Assembly: GCA_903874955.1 (NCBI GenBank) | Contig: CAIQTY010000051.1 | Coordinates: forward strand, 66,686 to 105,079 | Direction: 5' to 3' | Length of the DNA stretch: 38,394 nt | Origin: an uncultured Alphaproteobacteria bacterium | GTDB lineage: Bacteria; Pseudomonadota; Alphaproteobacteria; Paracaedibacterales; CAITNM01 | Shown here: piece after piece, positions 6,803-15,139 of the stretch | Layout: each line of letters opens with the position of its first letter | Position numbering within the stretch: position 1 is the first letter of the stretch | Notes under the pieces: generated by a model | The model's input: only the letters and a program-made list of their open reading frames with translations | Database searches by the model: none | What the model was told of the DNA's origin: nothing | Program-made: the position numbers and the translations under genes

Positions 6803-8155
6803 TTATTTTCCTCTCATCATAGCGCCTAAACCTTGGCGGATGAGACCTTTTTGCCCCATCTTACCCATTCGTTTGAACATTGTTTGCATTTGTTCGAACT
6901 GCTTGAGTAAGCGATTCACTTCCATTACTTGTACCCCAGATCCCAATGCTATACGCTTGCGGCGAGAGCCATTAAGAACGTTAGGGTTTAGGCGTTCTTT
7001 CTTGGTCATTGATCTAATGACGGCAAGCTGACGCCGAACCAGGCTGTCATCGAGACCAGCCCCCTGTATCTTATCTTTTATTTTGCCGATTCCTGGCAAA
7101 AAACTAAGCATACTGGAAAGGCCACCCATCTTTTGCATGCCTTCTAATTGCTTAGCCATATCATTCAGATCAAAATGCCCTTTTTCTATCCTTTTTGCAA
7201 GCTTTTCTTGATCCTCTGATTCAGAAAGGGCTGCAGCGCGTTCTACAAGAGCTACGATATCTCCCATGTCAAGAATACGACTGGCAATGCGGTGGGGATC
7301 AAATATTTCTAATTGATCAACTTTTTCACCCATTCCAAGAAATTTAATGGGCCTGCCTGTGACATGGCGCATAGAGAGGGCAGCGCCGCCTCTTGCATCA
7401 CCATCCGCACGGGTAAGAATAATTGACGTAATTCCAACCGTATCATGAAAGCTTTTTGCAATATTAACTGCATCTTGCCCCGTTAAGCTGTCAGCCACTA
7501 GGAATGTTTCAATAGGATTCGATAAAGCTTTTACTTCCTGAAGCTCTTGCATTAACTGTTCATCAATATGAAGTCTTCCGGCAGTATCTAGAATAATCAC
7601 ATCAATGTTTTGAATTTTTGCAGCGTTTATTGCCCGCTTGGTAATTGTTGTTGGTTTTTCCCCATCGACAATTGGCAAACTCGGAATATCCACTTGTTTT
7701 GCCAAATTTTCCAGCTGAAGTTGTGCTGCCGGACGATAAACGTCAAGGGATGCTAACAAAACGTTTTTGCGAAATTTTGTGGTAAGAAGCTTTGCAAGCT
7801 TGGCTGAGGTGGTGGTTTTACCAGATCCTTGCAAACCCACCATCAGCATTACCATTGGCGAGGGTGCGTTTAAATTAATTTCCTCAGGTTCACTACCCAG
7901 GGCCTGAATGAGCTGTTCATTAACAATTTTAACCACCATCTGAGCTGGGTTAATACTTTTGATTAACTCTTGTCCAATGGCTTTTTGTTTGGCTTGTTCA
8001 ATAAATTCTTTAACAACAGGCAGCGCGACATCAGCTTCTAATAGGGCAATGCGGATTTCACGCATCGCTGCGTTAACGTCATCCTCTGATAAGGCTCCAC
8101 GGCCTTTTAAGCGGTCAAATATTCCTGATAAACGATCCGATAGGGACTTATACAT
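6803..8155 (-). CDS. ffh: Signal recognition particle protein Ffh (SRP54)
   Basis: GTPase that binds 4.5S RNA and signal sequences of nascent membrane proteins and docks with FtsY. An N-terminal helical bundle leads into the G domain with P-loop GLQGSGKT at 107-114, DTAGR and TRADGDARGG. The C-terminal methionine-rich M domain contains repeated MQKM, MFKRMGKMG and GAMMRGK. I chose the ATG at 8155 (450 aa) because GAGGTG lies just upstream and the sequence from MYKSLSDRL matches the family; an upstream ATG at 8197 would add 14 atypical residues. First gene of ffh-rpsP-rimM, 20 bp before rpsP. Confidence 0.96.
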   Translation of the reverse strand: MYKSLSDRLSGIFDRLKGRGALSEDDVNAAMREIRIALLEADVALPVVKEFIEQAKQKAIGQELIKSINPAQMVVKIVNEQLIQALGSEPEEINLNAPSPMVMLMVGLQGSGKTTTSAKLAKLLTTKFRKNVLLASLDVYRPAAQLQLENLAKQVDIPSLPIVDGEKPTTITKRAINAAKIQNIDVIILDTAGRLHIDEQLMQELQEVKALSNPIETFLVADSLTGQDAVNIAKSFHDTVGITSIILTRADGDARGGAALSMRHVTGRPIKFLGMGEKVDQLEIFDPHRIASRILDMGDIVALVERAAALSESEDQEKLAKRIEKGHFDLNDMAKQLEGMQKMGGLSSMLSFLPGIGKIKDKIQGAGLDDSLVRRQLAVIRSMTKKERLNPNVLNGSRRKRIALGSGVQVMEVNRLLKQFEQMQTMFKRMGKMGQKGLIRQGLGAMMRGK

Positions 8156-8378
8156 AACACCTCTTTTACATGCTAATAAAGTAAGCATTTTTATCAAAAA
8201 TTACTAGGGGGGAGAAATTAGAGGGGGAATCGTTTTGAGTTTTAGTCCAATTATAAAAAGTAGCATCGGACATTCTTTTTTGCGACAAAATCTTACAAAA
8301 AGTCAACTTCCTTTAACAGGTGAGGCACCACCCTGAGAGAACATGGCGGGGGGAAGCACCGCCAGAATACTCTATCGT

Positions 8379-9707
8379 TTACGCAACAGAGCCTCTAGCC
8401 GCTAACTGAATCTTCTTAGCAAAGTTGGCAATCTCCGGTTTACTTGATGTGGGTTCTAGGTAAGTGAATACTACCCTTTCAATCTTTCCGTCATACTTGC
8501 GCAGGTATTTGATGTAAGCATCAGCAACCACATCTCCATTATTTCCAAAAATACCCAGACCAAAATTCCCCGTAATCAACGTACGGTTGCCATTCAGAAG
8601 CGCCATGATAAATTGATGTTCAATAATTTTATCAATTCGCTTCACGTAACTATCCCATGCATCAGTGTTACTTTTGTCTTTTGGTATGCCCCTAGAGGGC
8701 GCTGCTGAAAAAATCAGGCTTATTGGGTGAGCGAGTTGCTTAAAATTACCAGGCTTCACCGTTGCCGTTCGCATAATTTTGATCCCGCTCGCATGAATGC
8801 CACCTTCTTCGGTAAAGGGCCACAATTCATTCTCTCTAGCCTTTAGTGCTTCCGACGCATTTGTACACCTAAAAATACAGACTTCTTGATTATTAATCAT
8901 GTGGTCATCATTTGGTTTTTTATCTAAGTGGATAGGGCTTGTGTTAGCAAACACTACCACTGCTGGATTGTCGTCTATATACTTTTCTGCGGCCTCAATA
9001 CCGCCAATGCCCTGGCCTACTAACACAATTTTTGTATGGTCGCAGATTTTCTGAAAGCTTTGTATATCAACATTAAGATCAGAATCCCTATATCGTGTAG
9101 CGCTTACCTGAGTGGCGCTCAGCTGAGTAGCAGGAACCGTATCTGGTCTGCTTAAAATAATTGAATCGGACTTGCCAAAAGGGGTGAATAAGCGATTCAT
9201 GGCAGCCACATGACCGTCAAGGCTACTAGCTGCTTCACTAGTCTTGAGATGCTTTTCGGTTAGACCAGTTGTGCTAATGTGGTGGCTAAGGTCGTTAACT
9301 GCGCCATGATAAGTAGAGCGTTGATCGGCTGGCAGTTCAACATTCACTATGCCATTTTTAAAGCCATTGCCTAGCAAAATACCTACAGTTAATCGCGCCG
9401 TGAATTCTTTTAAGCTAAGACAACCGGTTGTCTTATAAACATTTACCAGGCCAGCGAAGTTTGCAACCTGATTCAAAGGAATAGAATCATTACCCTGAAT
9501 TCCAGGCCATTGCTTTGCCTGATGTAAAATAGCAATCGCATCCCAATCTGTATTCGCTTGACTTTTCCATTCCGCTATCTTAGAGCCGATAGCATCACGC
9601 ACAGCGCGTACTTGACTATCGGTAAATGGCATAACCTCGCTGGCGAAAATGGTCGTTGTTGTCATTACACATACAACTAAAGGCATTAAAAAGTTTTTAT
9701 ATTTCAT
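8379..9707 (-). CDS. Exported protein with degenerate PARG-like macrodomain
   Basis: Starts with a signal peptide (MKYKNFLMPLVVCVMTTTTI, then FAS), so export is likely; the ATG at 9707 is chosen for that reason over 9767. Residues ~225-425 follow the bacterial poly(ADP-ribose) glycohydrolase pattern in order: AVVVFANTS where the family has the core strand plus GGG loop, NNQEV at 272-276 for the catalytic QEE, GGIHASGIKIMR, PISLIFSAAPSRG, LITGNFGLGIFGNNGDVVA at 377-395, and RVVFTYLEP. The Gly-rich loop is replaced by HLDKKPNDD and the second catalytic Glu by Val276. A binding rather than hydrolytic role, or loss of function, is therefore possible. Residues 190-204 carry a short ATQLSATQVSAT repeat. 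The N-terminal ~180 residues are unrecognised. The family call is by eye. Confidence 0.7.
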   Translation of the reverse strand: MKYKNFLMPLVVCVMTTTTIFASEVMPFTDSQVRAVRDAIGSKIAEWKSQANTDWDAIAILHQAKQWPGIQGNDSIPLNQVANFAGLVNVYKTTGCLSLKEFTARLTVGILLGNGFKNGIVNVELPADQRSTYHGAVNDLSHHISTTGLTEKHLKTSEAASSLDGHVAAMNRLFTPFGKSDSIILSRPDTVPATQLSATQVSATRYRDSDLNVDIQSFQKICDHTKIVLVGQGIGGIEAAEKYIDDNPAVVVFANTSPIHLDKKPNDDHMINNQEVCIFRCTNASEALKARENELWPFTEEGGIHASGIKIMRTATVKPGNFKQLAHPISLIFSAAPSRGIPKDKSNTDAWDSYVKRIDKIIEHQFIMALLNGNRTLITGNFGLGIFGNNGDVVADAYIKYLRKYDGKIERVVFTYLEPTSSKPEIANFAKKIQLAARGSVA

Positions 9708-9816
9708 ATAATATGATTTAAAAGTTATAAATGTATTATTATTAATAGATTTTTGTATTTTTGTCAATGTCTTTTGTGTATACCACGTTATTTAGCTGGT
9801 TACTGAAATAATTACT

Positions 9817-9872
9817 GTAAAAATGCAGACCTAGCACATCACGTATTGTGGTTATGATGTAATCATTTTTAC
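9817..9872. repeat. Nested inverted repeat downstream of phaZ
   Basis: Perfect 9-bp outer arms GTAAAAATG / CATTTTTAC enclose perfect 6-bp arms ACATCA / TGATGT. It lies about 40 bp past the phaZ stop, where leftward transcription should end. With no clear T-run it may be a 3' stability hairpin or a weak terminator. Confidence 0.5.
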
Positions 9873-9911
9873 TTGATCAGTTGTGTTCAGAATAATCCGA
9901 AGGCTCTATAT

Positions 9912-11144
9912 TCAGTGCTTTTTTAGGCAAAATTCAACAATTTGTGGGTAAATGATGGTTCGCCAGCGGGAACCATTGAATATCCCATAGTGTCCCACAC
10001 CTTTTTGCGCATAATGATCTTTAAATTTTTTAGGGATATTGGGGCATAAATCGTGGGCTGCTTTGGTTTGACCAAGCGGAGAAATATCATCAAACTCACC
10101 TTCGATGGTCAGTAACTTTGTTGAGGTTATCGCTGCAGGTTTTATAACTGTACCTTTCCATGGCATTTTCCCGCGAGCCAAAGAAAATTCCTGAAAAACA
10201 TGATTGATACTATCTAAAAAGTAATCAGCAGGTACATCCATCACGGCACGATATTCGTTATAAAATTTTATGTGCTTTTCGATTTTATCATCATCACCTT
10301 TGATGAGATTTTTAAATAAGTTCCAACTTGCTTCTTGGTGTTTATCTATATTTAAAAGCATGAATCCATTTAGCATTACAAAACCAGGGCATACTTTTCT
10401 TTTTGCGCCCGGATAATAGGAAGGAATGGAATTGATAAGGTTGCGTTCGAACCATTTCAAATCATGGGTTTGAGCAAAAGTATTTACTTGTCCAGGATTG
10501 ATACGGGTATCAATTGGCCCTCCCATTAGAATCATTGAAGCTGGGCATGGTTTATTATTTTCTGCAAGTATAGCTGTTGCCATGAGTACTGGAACAGATG
10601 GCTGACAAACGGCAAGCACATGGACATCAGGTCCAAGAAACTCAAGAAAATCCAGAAGATAATCCACATAATTATCTAGGTTAAAATTCCCCTGTTTTAG
10701 GGGTACTAAGCGGGCATCTATCCAATCGGTTATGTATACATCAAAATCTTGCAGACAGGTTTTAACGGTATCACGCAAGAGGGTTGAAAAATGTCCAGAA
10801 AGAGGAGCTACAATAAGGATTTTAGGTTGATTTAAAGGTGTATCGCTTTCTAGCCTTTTTTTAAAGTGTCGCAGTAGACAGAAAGATTTTTTCAAAAGAA
10901 TGTGTTCATTAACTTTGGCAGTTTCAGTTTTTCCTTTAACCAGAACATCTATTTTTCTAATTCCAAAAGATGGATGCAGGCTATCGAGGGCAGCACGCTT
11001 AATGATTTCGTTAGAAGCCTTAACGGCGTTACTAATGGGGTTATCAACACCTACCCATTTGAGAAAGAGATCATTAGCTTCAGTCCAGTTTTGTGCAGGA
11101 ATTGATGCAGCTTTACGAAATTCATTGAGGTGATAGAGAAACAT
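9912..11144 (-). CDS. phaZ: Intracellular polyhydroxyalkanoate (PHB) depolymerase
   Basis: Alpha/beta-hydrolase that mobilises stored poly-3-hydroxybutyrate granules in the cytoplasm; no signal peptide is present. Family hallmarks are APLSGHFSTLLRDTV, YITDWIDARLVPL and VLAVCQPSVPVLMA. In the last of these Cys180 replaces the lipase-box Ser, as in characterised intracellular PHB depolymerases. The likely acid and His are in GEFDDIS and GVGHYGIFNG near the C-terminus. 410 aa is normal. The start overlaps the end of the SCO1 gene by 23 bp, so the two are cotranscribed. This implies that the organism stores PHB; no synthase gene is in the window. Confidence 0.93.
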   Translation of the reverse strand: MFLYHLNEFRKAASIPAQNWTEANDLFLKWVGVDNPISNAVKASNEIIKRAALDSLHPSFGIRKIDVLVKGKTETAKVNEHILLKKSFCLLRHFKKRLESDTPLNQPKILIVAPLSGHFSTLLRDTVKTCLQDFDVYITDWIDARLVPLKQGNFNLDNYVDYLLDFLEFLGPDVHVLAVCQPSVPVLMATAILAENNKPCPASMILMGGPIDTRINPGQVNTFAQTHDLKWFERNLINSIPSYYPGAKRKVCPGFVMLNGFMLLNIDKHQEASWNLFKNLIKGDDDKIEKHIKFYNEYRAVMDVPADYFLDSINHVFQEFSLARGKMPWKGTVIKPAAITSTKLLTIEGEFDDISPLGQTKAAHDLCPNIPKKFKDHYAQKGVGHYGIFNGSRWRTIIYPQIVEFCLKKH

Positions 11145-11751
11145 GGCTTTGTAAAACTTTCAAAAGGGTTGATTTAATAACATCAGGATTTGTTGAATGA
11201 GCAAAACTGCTGAGATACTCGCCGCTTGTTCCCATTACATAAACTACACTTGTATGGTTCATTAAATAGTCGCTAAATTCCTCTTTTTTTTCTTTCTTTG
11301 CATACACTTTATATTTTGCCATTGCATCTTGAACGGCATCTTGAGATCCATTTAACATGATAATATTTGGATCAAAATTTGTACTGTAGAGTTTCAAAAC
11401 TTCGGTTGTATCACGAGCTGGATCCACGCTTATAAATAAAACTGCTATTTTATCCCTATCTTTTTGTAAGCTTTGTAATGCTTTTGTTATATTTTCTAAT
11501 GCCATGGGGCACACATCTGGGCAATAGGTATACCCGAAATAGACCAATACTATTTTTCCACGAAATTCAGTCGTCGAGCGCTTTTTGCCAAATTGGTCAG
11601 TTAAAGTAAAGTCACCGCCGATTGATGCGGTAGAACCGTTTATGTCTTTATATACGAATCCAGAAGGTTGTTGGAATTTATAAAACCCTAAAATTAATCC
11701 CAAACCAATAGCAACGCCGATTAATGGAAATATAATAAATCGTTTAGACAT
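11122..11751 (-). CDS. SCO1/SenC/PrrC-family copper chaperone
   Basis: Membrane-anchored thioredoxin-fold protein that delivers copper to the CuA site of cytochrome c oxidase or acts as a thiol reductant outside the inner membrane. One N-terminal membrane segment (FPLIGVAIGLGLILGF) is followed by the Sco domain. The copper-binding CxxxC is Cys77/Cys81 (YTYCPDVCP) and the conserved His is His166 (MNHTSVV). FISVDPARD is also typical. Length 209 aa is usual. It sits upstream of and overlaps phaZ; no oxidase genes are adjacent. Confidence 0.93.
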   Translation of the reverse strand: MSKRFIIFPLIGVAIGLGLILGFYKFQQPSGFVYKDINGSTASIGGDFTLTDQFGKKRSTTEFRGKIVLVYFGYTYCPDVCPMALENITKALQSLQKDRDKIAVLFISVDPARDTTEVLKLYSTNFDPNIIMLNGSQDAVQDAMAKYKVYAKKEKKEEFSDYLMNHTSVVYVMGTSGEYLSSFAHSTNPDVIKSTLLKVLQSHVSLSPQ

Positions 11752-11847
11752 GCTTATTTTATTTTTTTATGATAATTCATGGTACACTGAAAAAAGCTTT
11801 TAACAGAAGATTAAAATTTGTTTAAAACCTTAATAAGTTGTTTTTTC

Positions 11848-13188
11848 TTAAGTATCGAGGTTATTGAGCTGTTCCATTAAGTCGTTTATAGTGCTAAAAA
11901 CAGTGACCATATTATTAAATTGTTGCTGACGTTCAATCATTTTTGCCATATTCGGAATCGTTTCGATAGTACTACTTTCAAGTGCTCCAACAGCAACATT
12001 TCCCGCTTGCGGCGTTCCTAAGTATGAAAAGGTTGGACTTCCGGAAATAGATGGATTTGGTGCATATACGCCACTATCTAACATCATTAATCCGTCGGGG
12101 TTATTGAAAGTGCCTACAGCTAATGCCCCAATAAGAGAATTTTGCCCATTATCAAAACTGGCATAAATACGGCCATTTTCGTCAAAATTGACCCCACTAA
12201 ACTGTCCCGATGGGTTGCCATCAACGATTACTTGAAGGCGAGATTGTCCACCTGTTATTCTAACTACCCCATCAGCTTTACCAACAGTGCCTAAATTCAT
12301 CGCGGTGCTAATTATTGCATTTCCTGGGCAAGTGATGCTCAAGTTTGGTGGAGTTGAGCTTGAAACTAAATTATATGTATAGCTTGCTGGGCAACCGTTT
12401 GAATCAAATTGGATAGTCACAGGGCCAGCAGCATTCGTGTTTGAAGGGCTTCCTGCACTGTATGCTCCTGAGACTGTTGAACCAGAAGGAGCCTGAATTT
12501 CTAGACTCCAAGCTTGGCAATTGTTAACATCAGCGAGCCGTTTAAAAACGTAATTAAGCGTTCTTGGAGTACCTGAGGAATCATAAACAGTAATTGCTCT
12601 TGTAAGAGAATCCCCTACATTTCCAATAAGTCCGCATTTGAAGGTGATTTCAGAAGTTTTTGTTGATGTTGAGCTCAAACTTGAGCAATCTAAAACTTCC
12701 ATACCTGATGGCGTTGCGGGCAGGACCCCATTGACTGCCGGAACATACATTAACTTCATACCAAAATGATTTTGTAATTGATTAGATGCATTAAAGTTGA
12801 ATGTTCCAACACGCGTAAAGTATTGGGTAGAACTAGAAGTTGGCGGCGTTGTATCGTCTGTACCACCAGGAGGAGGGCCTTGAACAGCAAAGAAAGATGC
12901 ATCTCCAAGAAGCGATAGATGGGTTTTTACCTGAGAGTCTACCGGGGCACCTGCACCGCGAATATAATATCTTACATCATTCTCTACGTAACCAGCAGCT
13001 TCTCCACCCGAATGAGAGTAATACACATCTTGAAAAGTATTCCTCGGGCGACCCGCAATAGTTTGCTCAGCTGCTAAATTATGGGCTACGTCGTTTGTGG
13101 CTTTTGCAACATTATTTAATGCAACCGCATCTCTGCCTAAAGCCCCCATAAGGGTTGTGCTGTCAAACCTTGAAACAATATCCGACAT
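11848..13188 (-). CDS. flgE: Flagellar hook protein FlgE
   Basis: Building block of the hook, the universal joint of the flagellum, exported through the flagellar type III apparatus. The N-terminal rod-like motif is recognisable but divergent (LNNVAKATNDVAHNL). GDASFFAVQ and YFTRVGTFNFNASNQLQN match the flagellar rod/hook family, and the C-terminal helix ESSTIETIPNMAKMIERQQQ with DLMEQLNNL is typical. Length 446 aa is within range. Five cysteines (168, 185, 224, 266, 287) lie in the exposed middle domain, which is unusual for a hook protein. The start overlaps the flgD stop as TAATG, implying translational coupling. Confidence 0.88.
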   Translation of the reverse strand: MSDIVSRFDSTTLMGALGRDAVALNNVAKATNDVAHNLAAEQTIAGRPRNTFQDVYYSHSGGEAAGYVENDVRYYIRGAGAPVDSQVKTHLSLLGDASFFAVQGPPPGGTDDTTPPTSSSTQYFTRVGTFNFNASNQLQNHFGMKLMYVPAVNGVLPATPSGMEVLDCSSLSSTSTKTSEITFKCGLIGNVGDSLTRAITVYDSSGTPRTLNYVFKRLADVNNCQAWSLEIQAPSGSTVSGAYSAGSPSNTNAAGPVTIQFDSNGCPASYTYNLVSSSTPPNLSITCPGNAIISTAMNLGTVGKADGVVRITGGQSRLQVIVDGNPSGQFSGVNFDENGRIYASFDNGQNSLIGALAVGTFNNPDGLMMLDSGVYAPNPSISGSPTFSYLGTPQAGNVAVGALESSTIETIPNMAKMIERQQQFNNMVTVFSTINDLMEQLNNLDT

Positions 13189-14024
13189 TATACTGCCTCA
13201 TCTATTGACGGTTGCGGGCTAGAACTTCTAGTAACAGCTGATGTATCGGCTCCATAAACGGATAGCATTTGTCTGATTGGCTGATTACCACTGTAATAGA
13301 CTGGTAATCTACCGTTCTTTGCTGGATCAAATCTTACTTCTTCTATGCGTTTTGGAACGTATAATGCAACGGGAACAATTTTTCCTTCTTCGTCCTGTTT
13401 AACGCTATGGACGGTGTAGCTTCCAGGTTCCGCAACTTCGCCTTCTTCATTACGGCCATCCCAGTTGAGATACTGGATACCAGGTTGATCACCAAGGGTC
13501 CATTCTTTTAATGGTCTGCCAGATAAATCGCTAAGCACAACGAGAACTGTACCTCCTTCTTCAGGCACATCAACGACAAAGTCCATTGGCTTACCTTTAA
13601 ATTCGAGTTTGTTATCTTTAATGAGTGCATCTCGTCCAACCTGCTGGGACATCGACAGATATAGCTGTTGTAATGCCATCTTATTACTATCTTCTTGCAT
13701 AGCAGCCCTTTGCATGTTTCCTGTGGCGTTAAGCATATCAAGCATGCTGCGTAGCATATCCGTGGTATTAAACTTATCGTCTCCAAGCGGTACGCGGCCT
13801 TTTACATAGGCAAGAACCATTTCTTGAATACCTCTTACGGTTTTTTTTATGTCTTTTTCCAGCGGGCTGCTTTGGCTTTTAGTAAACGTTTCGATATCTG
13901 CTTTTTTTACCAAATCACCAAAAGGGTGAAGGGTGTCTTGTTCTTTTTCTTTGGGGAAGTAATTTGACAAATTAATGTTCGACTTAAATTCCTGGGACCC
14001 TATTACGCTTGCGTGACCTGACAT
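13188..14024 (-). CDS. flgD: Flagellar hook-capping scaffold FlgD
   Basis: FlgD forms the cap under which FlgE polymerises. The N-terminal part carries a helical region (LQQLYLSMSQQVGRDALI) like the LQ-NQDP-type motif of FlgD. The C-terminal region has the FlgD Ig-like pattern: LSDLSGRPLKEWTLG, then YLNWDGRNEEGEVAEPGSYT. 278 aa is in the usual range. It lies 10 bp after the fliK-like gene and overlaps flgE by one base, giving the standard fliK-flgD-flgE order. SD AAGGA precedes ATG. Confidence 0.92.
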   Translation of the reverse strand: MSGHASVIGSQEFKSNINLSNYFPKEKEQDTLHPFGDLVKKADIETFTKSQSSPLEKDIKKTVRGIQEMVLAYVKGRVPLGDDKFNTTDMLRSMLDMLNATGNMQRAAMQEDSNKMALQQLYLSMSQQVGRDALIKDNKLEFKGKPMDFVVDVPEEGGTVLVVLSDLSGRPLKEWTLGDQPGIQYLNWDGRNEEGEVAEPGSYTVHSVKQDEEGKIVPVALYVPKRIEEVRFDPAKNGRLPVYYSGNQPIRQMLSVYGADTSAVTRSSSPQPSIDEAV

Positions 14025-14034
14025 TTTGTATTCC

Positions 14035-15021
14035 TTAAATTTGTTTTGTTAAACGTATTGTGTTGAACTGCATTCGAGAAGGTTCAATTGTGTATCCCTC
14101 ATTGGTAATAATTTTCATGAATTCCTCTCGATGTTGCGCAAAAAGAGAGACAATTTCAGGGTTTGATCCTGAGAACATAACCCGGACTGATCCATTGATT
14201 CTATCATTAGTGTTGGATTTTCTATCAAAACGCATATGAACATCCACAATTCCCTCAGGGTGTTTAATCGGAACTGAGATGTGAGGATGCTGTGCATTGA
14301 GCTGTTGTAAAAATTTTTCTTTTACATCTCGCAGCACCTCAATTTCTTCTCTTCTAAGAAGGTTTGCGTGCTCGTTTCTGCTTGCTTCTTTATTACCTGC
14401 AATCATTTTTGATTTTTGCTTGGGTGCACCAAAATCAGAGGGATCATTCTCTTGATCATGAAATTGAGACTGTTTGTTAATACCTCCAATTAACCCTATT
14501 GACGTTTTATCGAGATTTGCCGAGGTCGCAAGGGCAATCAGAGGGTCATTAACTGTACCTGATCCATATCCTTTATCTGAGTTAAATTGCAATTTTGCAG
14601 GTCTTACGATTTGGGTTGAACTTAGCATCTCTAATAATTTGGGCATTTCTGTAATAGGGTCTCGTGTATTGCTATTCAGGGGCTGAGGTGGGGTAATTTT
14701 TATTTCTTTTTTCGAAGGGGAATGAGAATCGGAAGTCTTTTGTGAGGGATGATTTTCAGGGCTAAAACGATAATGTTGTATCTGTGATGCTAGTTTTGTT
14801 GAGTCTGAAATTTTTTCTTGAATGTGAGAGCTAGTGCTCGCCATGAATGAGTTGAAATCGTCATGAACGGGAGGACGGATAGCATTTTTTGCCCCAGATA
14901 TAAATCTCAGGTCAGGGGGTAAATATCTTACAGCTGCTTCTTTTTCTACTTCAGCAGTTTTTGACTGACTACGCAGAATAGACTGAGCTTTCACTCCTTG
15001 AAGTGATACTGTAGGCTCCAT
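14035..15021 (-). CDS. fliK: Probable flagellar hook-length control protein (FliK-like)
   Basis: FliK measures the growing hook and switches export from hook to filament subunits. The first ~220 residues are polar, Ser/Pro/Lys-rich and low in complexity, as in FliK ruler regions. The C-terminal part resembles the FliK switch domain: a basic LRREEIEVLRDVKEKFL segment, then IKHPEGIVDVHMRFD, INGSVRVMFSGSNPEIVSLF, and a last helix before EGYTIEP. Primary sequence is poorly conserved in this family, so the call leans on position directly upstream of flgD and flgE. Length 328 aa is plausible. Confidence 0.65.
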   Translation of the reverse strand: MEPTVSLQGVKAQSILRSQSKTAEVEKEAAVRYLPPDLRFISGAKNAIRPPVHDDFNSFMASTSSHIQEKISDSTKLASQIQHYRFSPENHPSQKTSDSHSPSKKEIKITPPQPLNSNTRDPITEMPKLLEMLSSTQIVRPAKLQFNSDKGYGSGTVNDPLIALATSANLDKTSIGLIGGINKQSQFHDQENDPSDFGAPKQKSKMIAGNKEASRNEHANLLRREEIEVLRDVKEKFLQQLNAQHPHISVPIKHPEGIVDVHMRFDRKSNTNDRINGSVRVMFSGSNPEIVSLFAQHREEFMKIITNEGYTIEPSRMQFNTIRLTKQI

Positions 15022-15079
15022 ATCCTATTATCTTAGCTGGTATATTACTTAGGAAGATTGCAAGGATTATGCCATAGAA

Positions 15080-15107
15080 ATAAAAAAGCCCCGCGAAAGG
15101 CGGGGCA
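15080..15107 (-). terminator. Rho-independent terminator after the repeat-protein gene
   Basis: On the minus strand GCCCCGC-CTTTC-GCGGGGC is followed by TTTTTTA: a perfect 7-bp GC-rich stem with a T-run. It ends the upstream lysine-rich gene and separates it from the hook operon. Confidence 0.93.
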
Positions 15108-15139
15108 ATTTAAAATAAAAAACTTTTTTAAAAGTTAGA

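Noticed and set aside
8198..8378. Search for a 4.5S (SRP) RNA next to ffh
   Set aside because: The characteristic GGAAGGAAGCAG-type loop sequence of SRP RNA is absent; only short GC-rich hairpins without a T-run are present.
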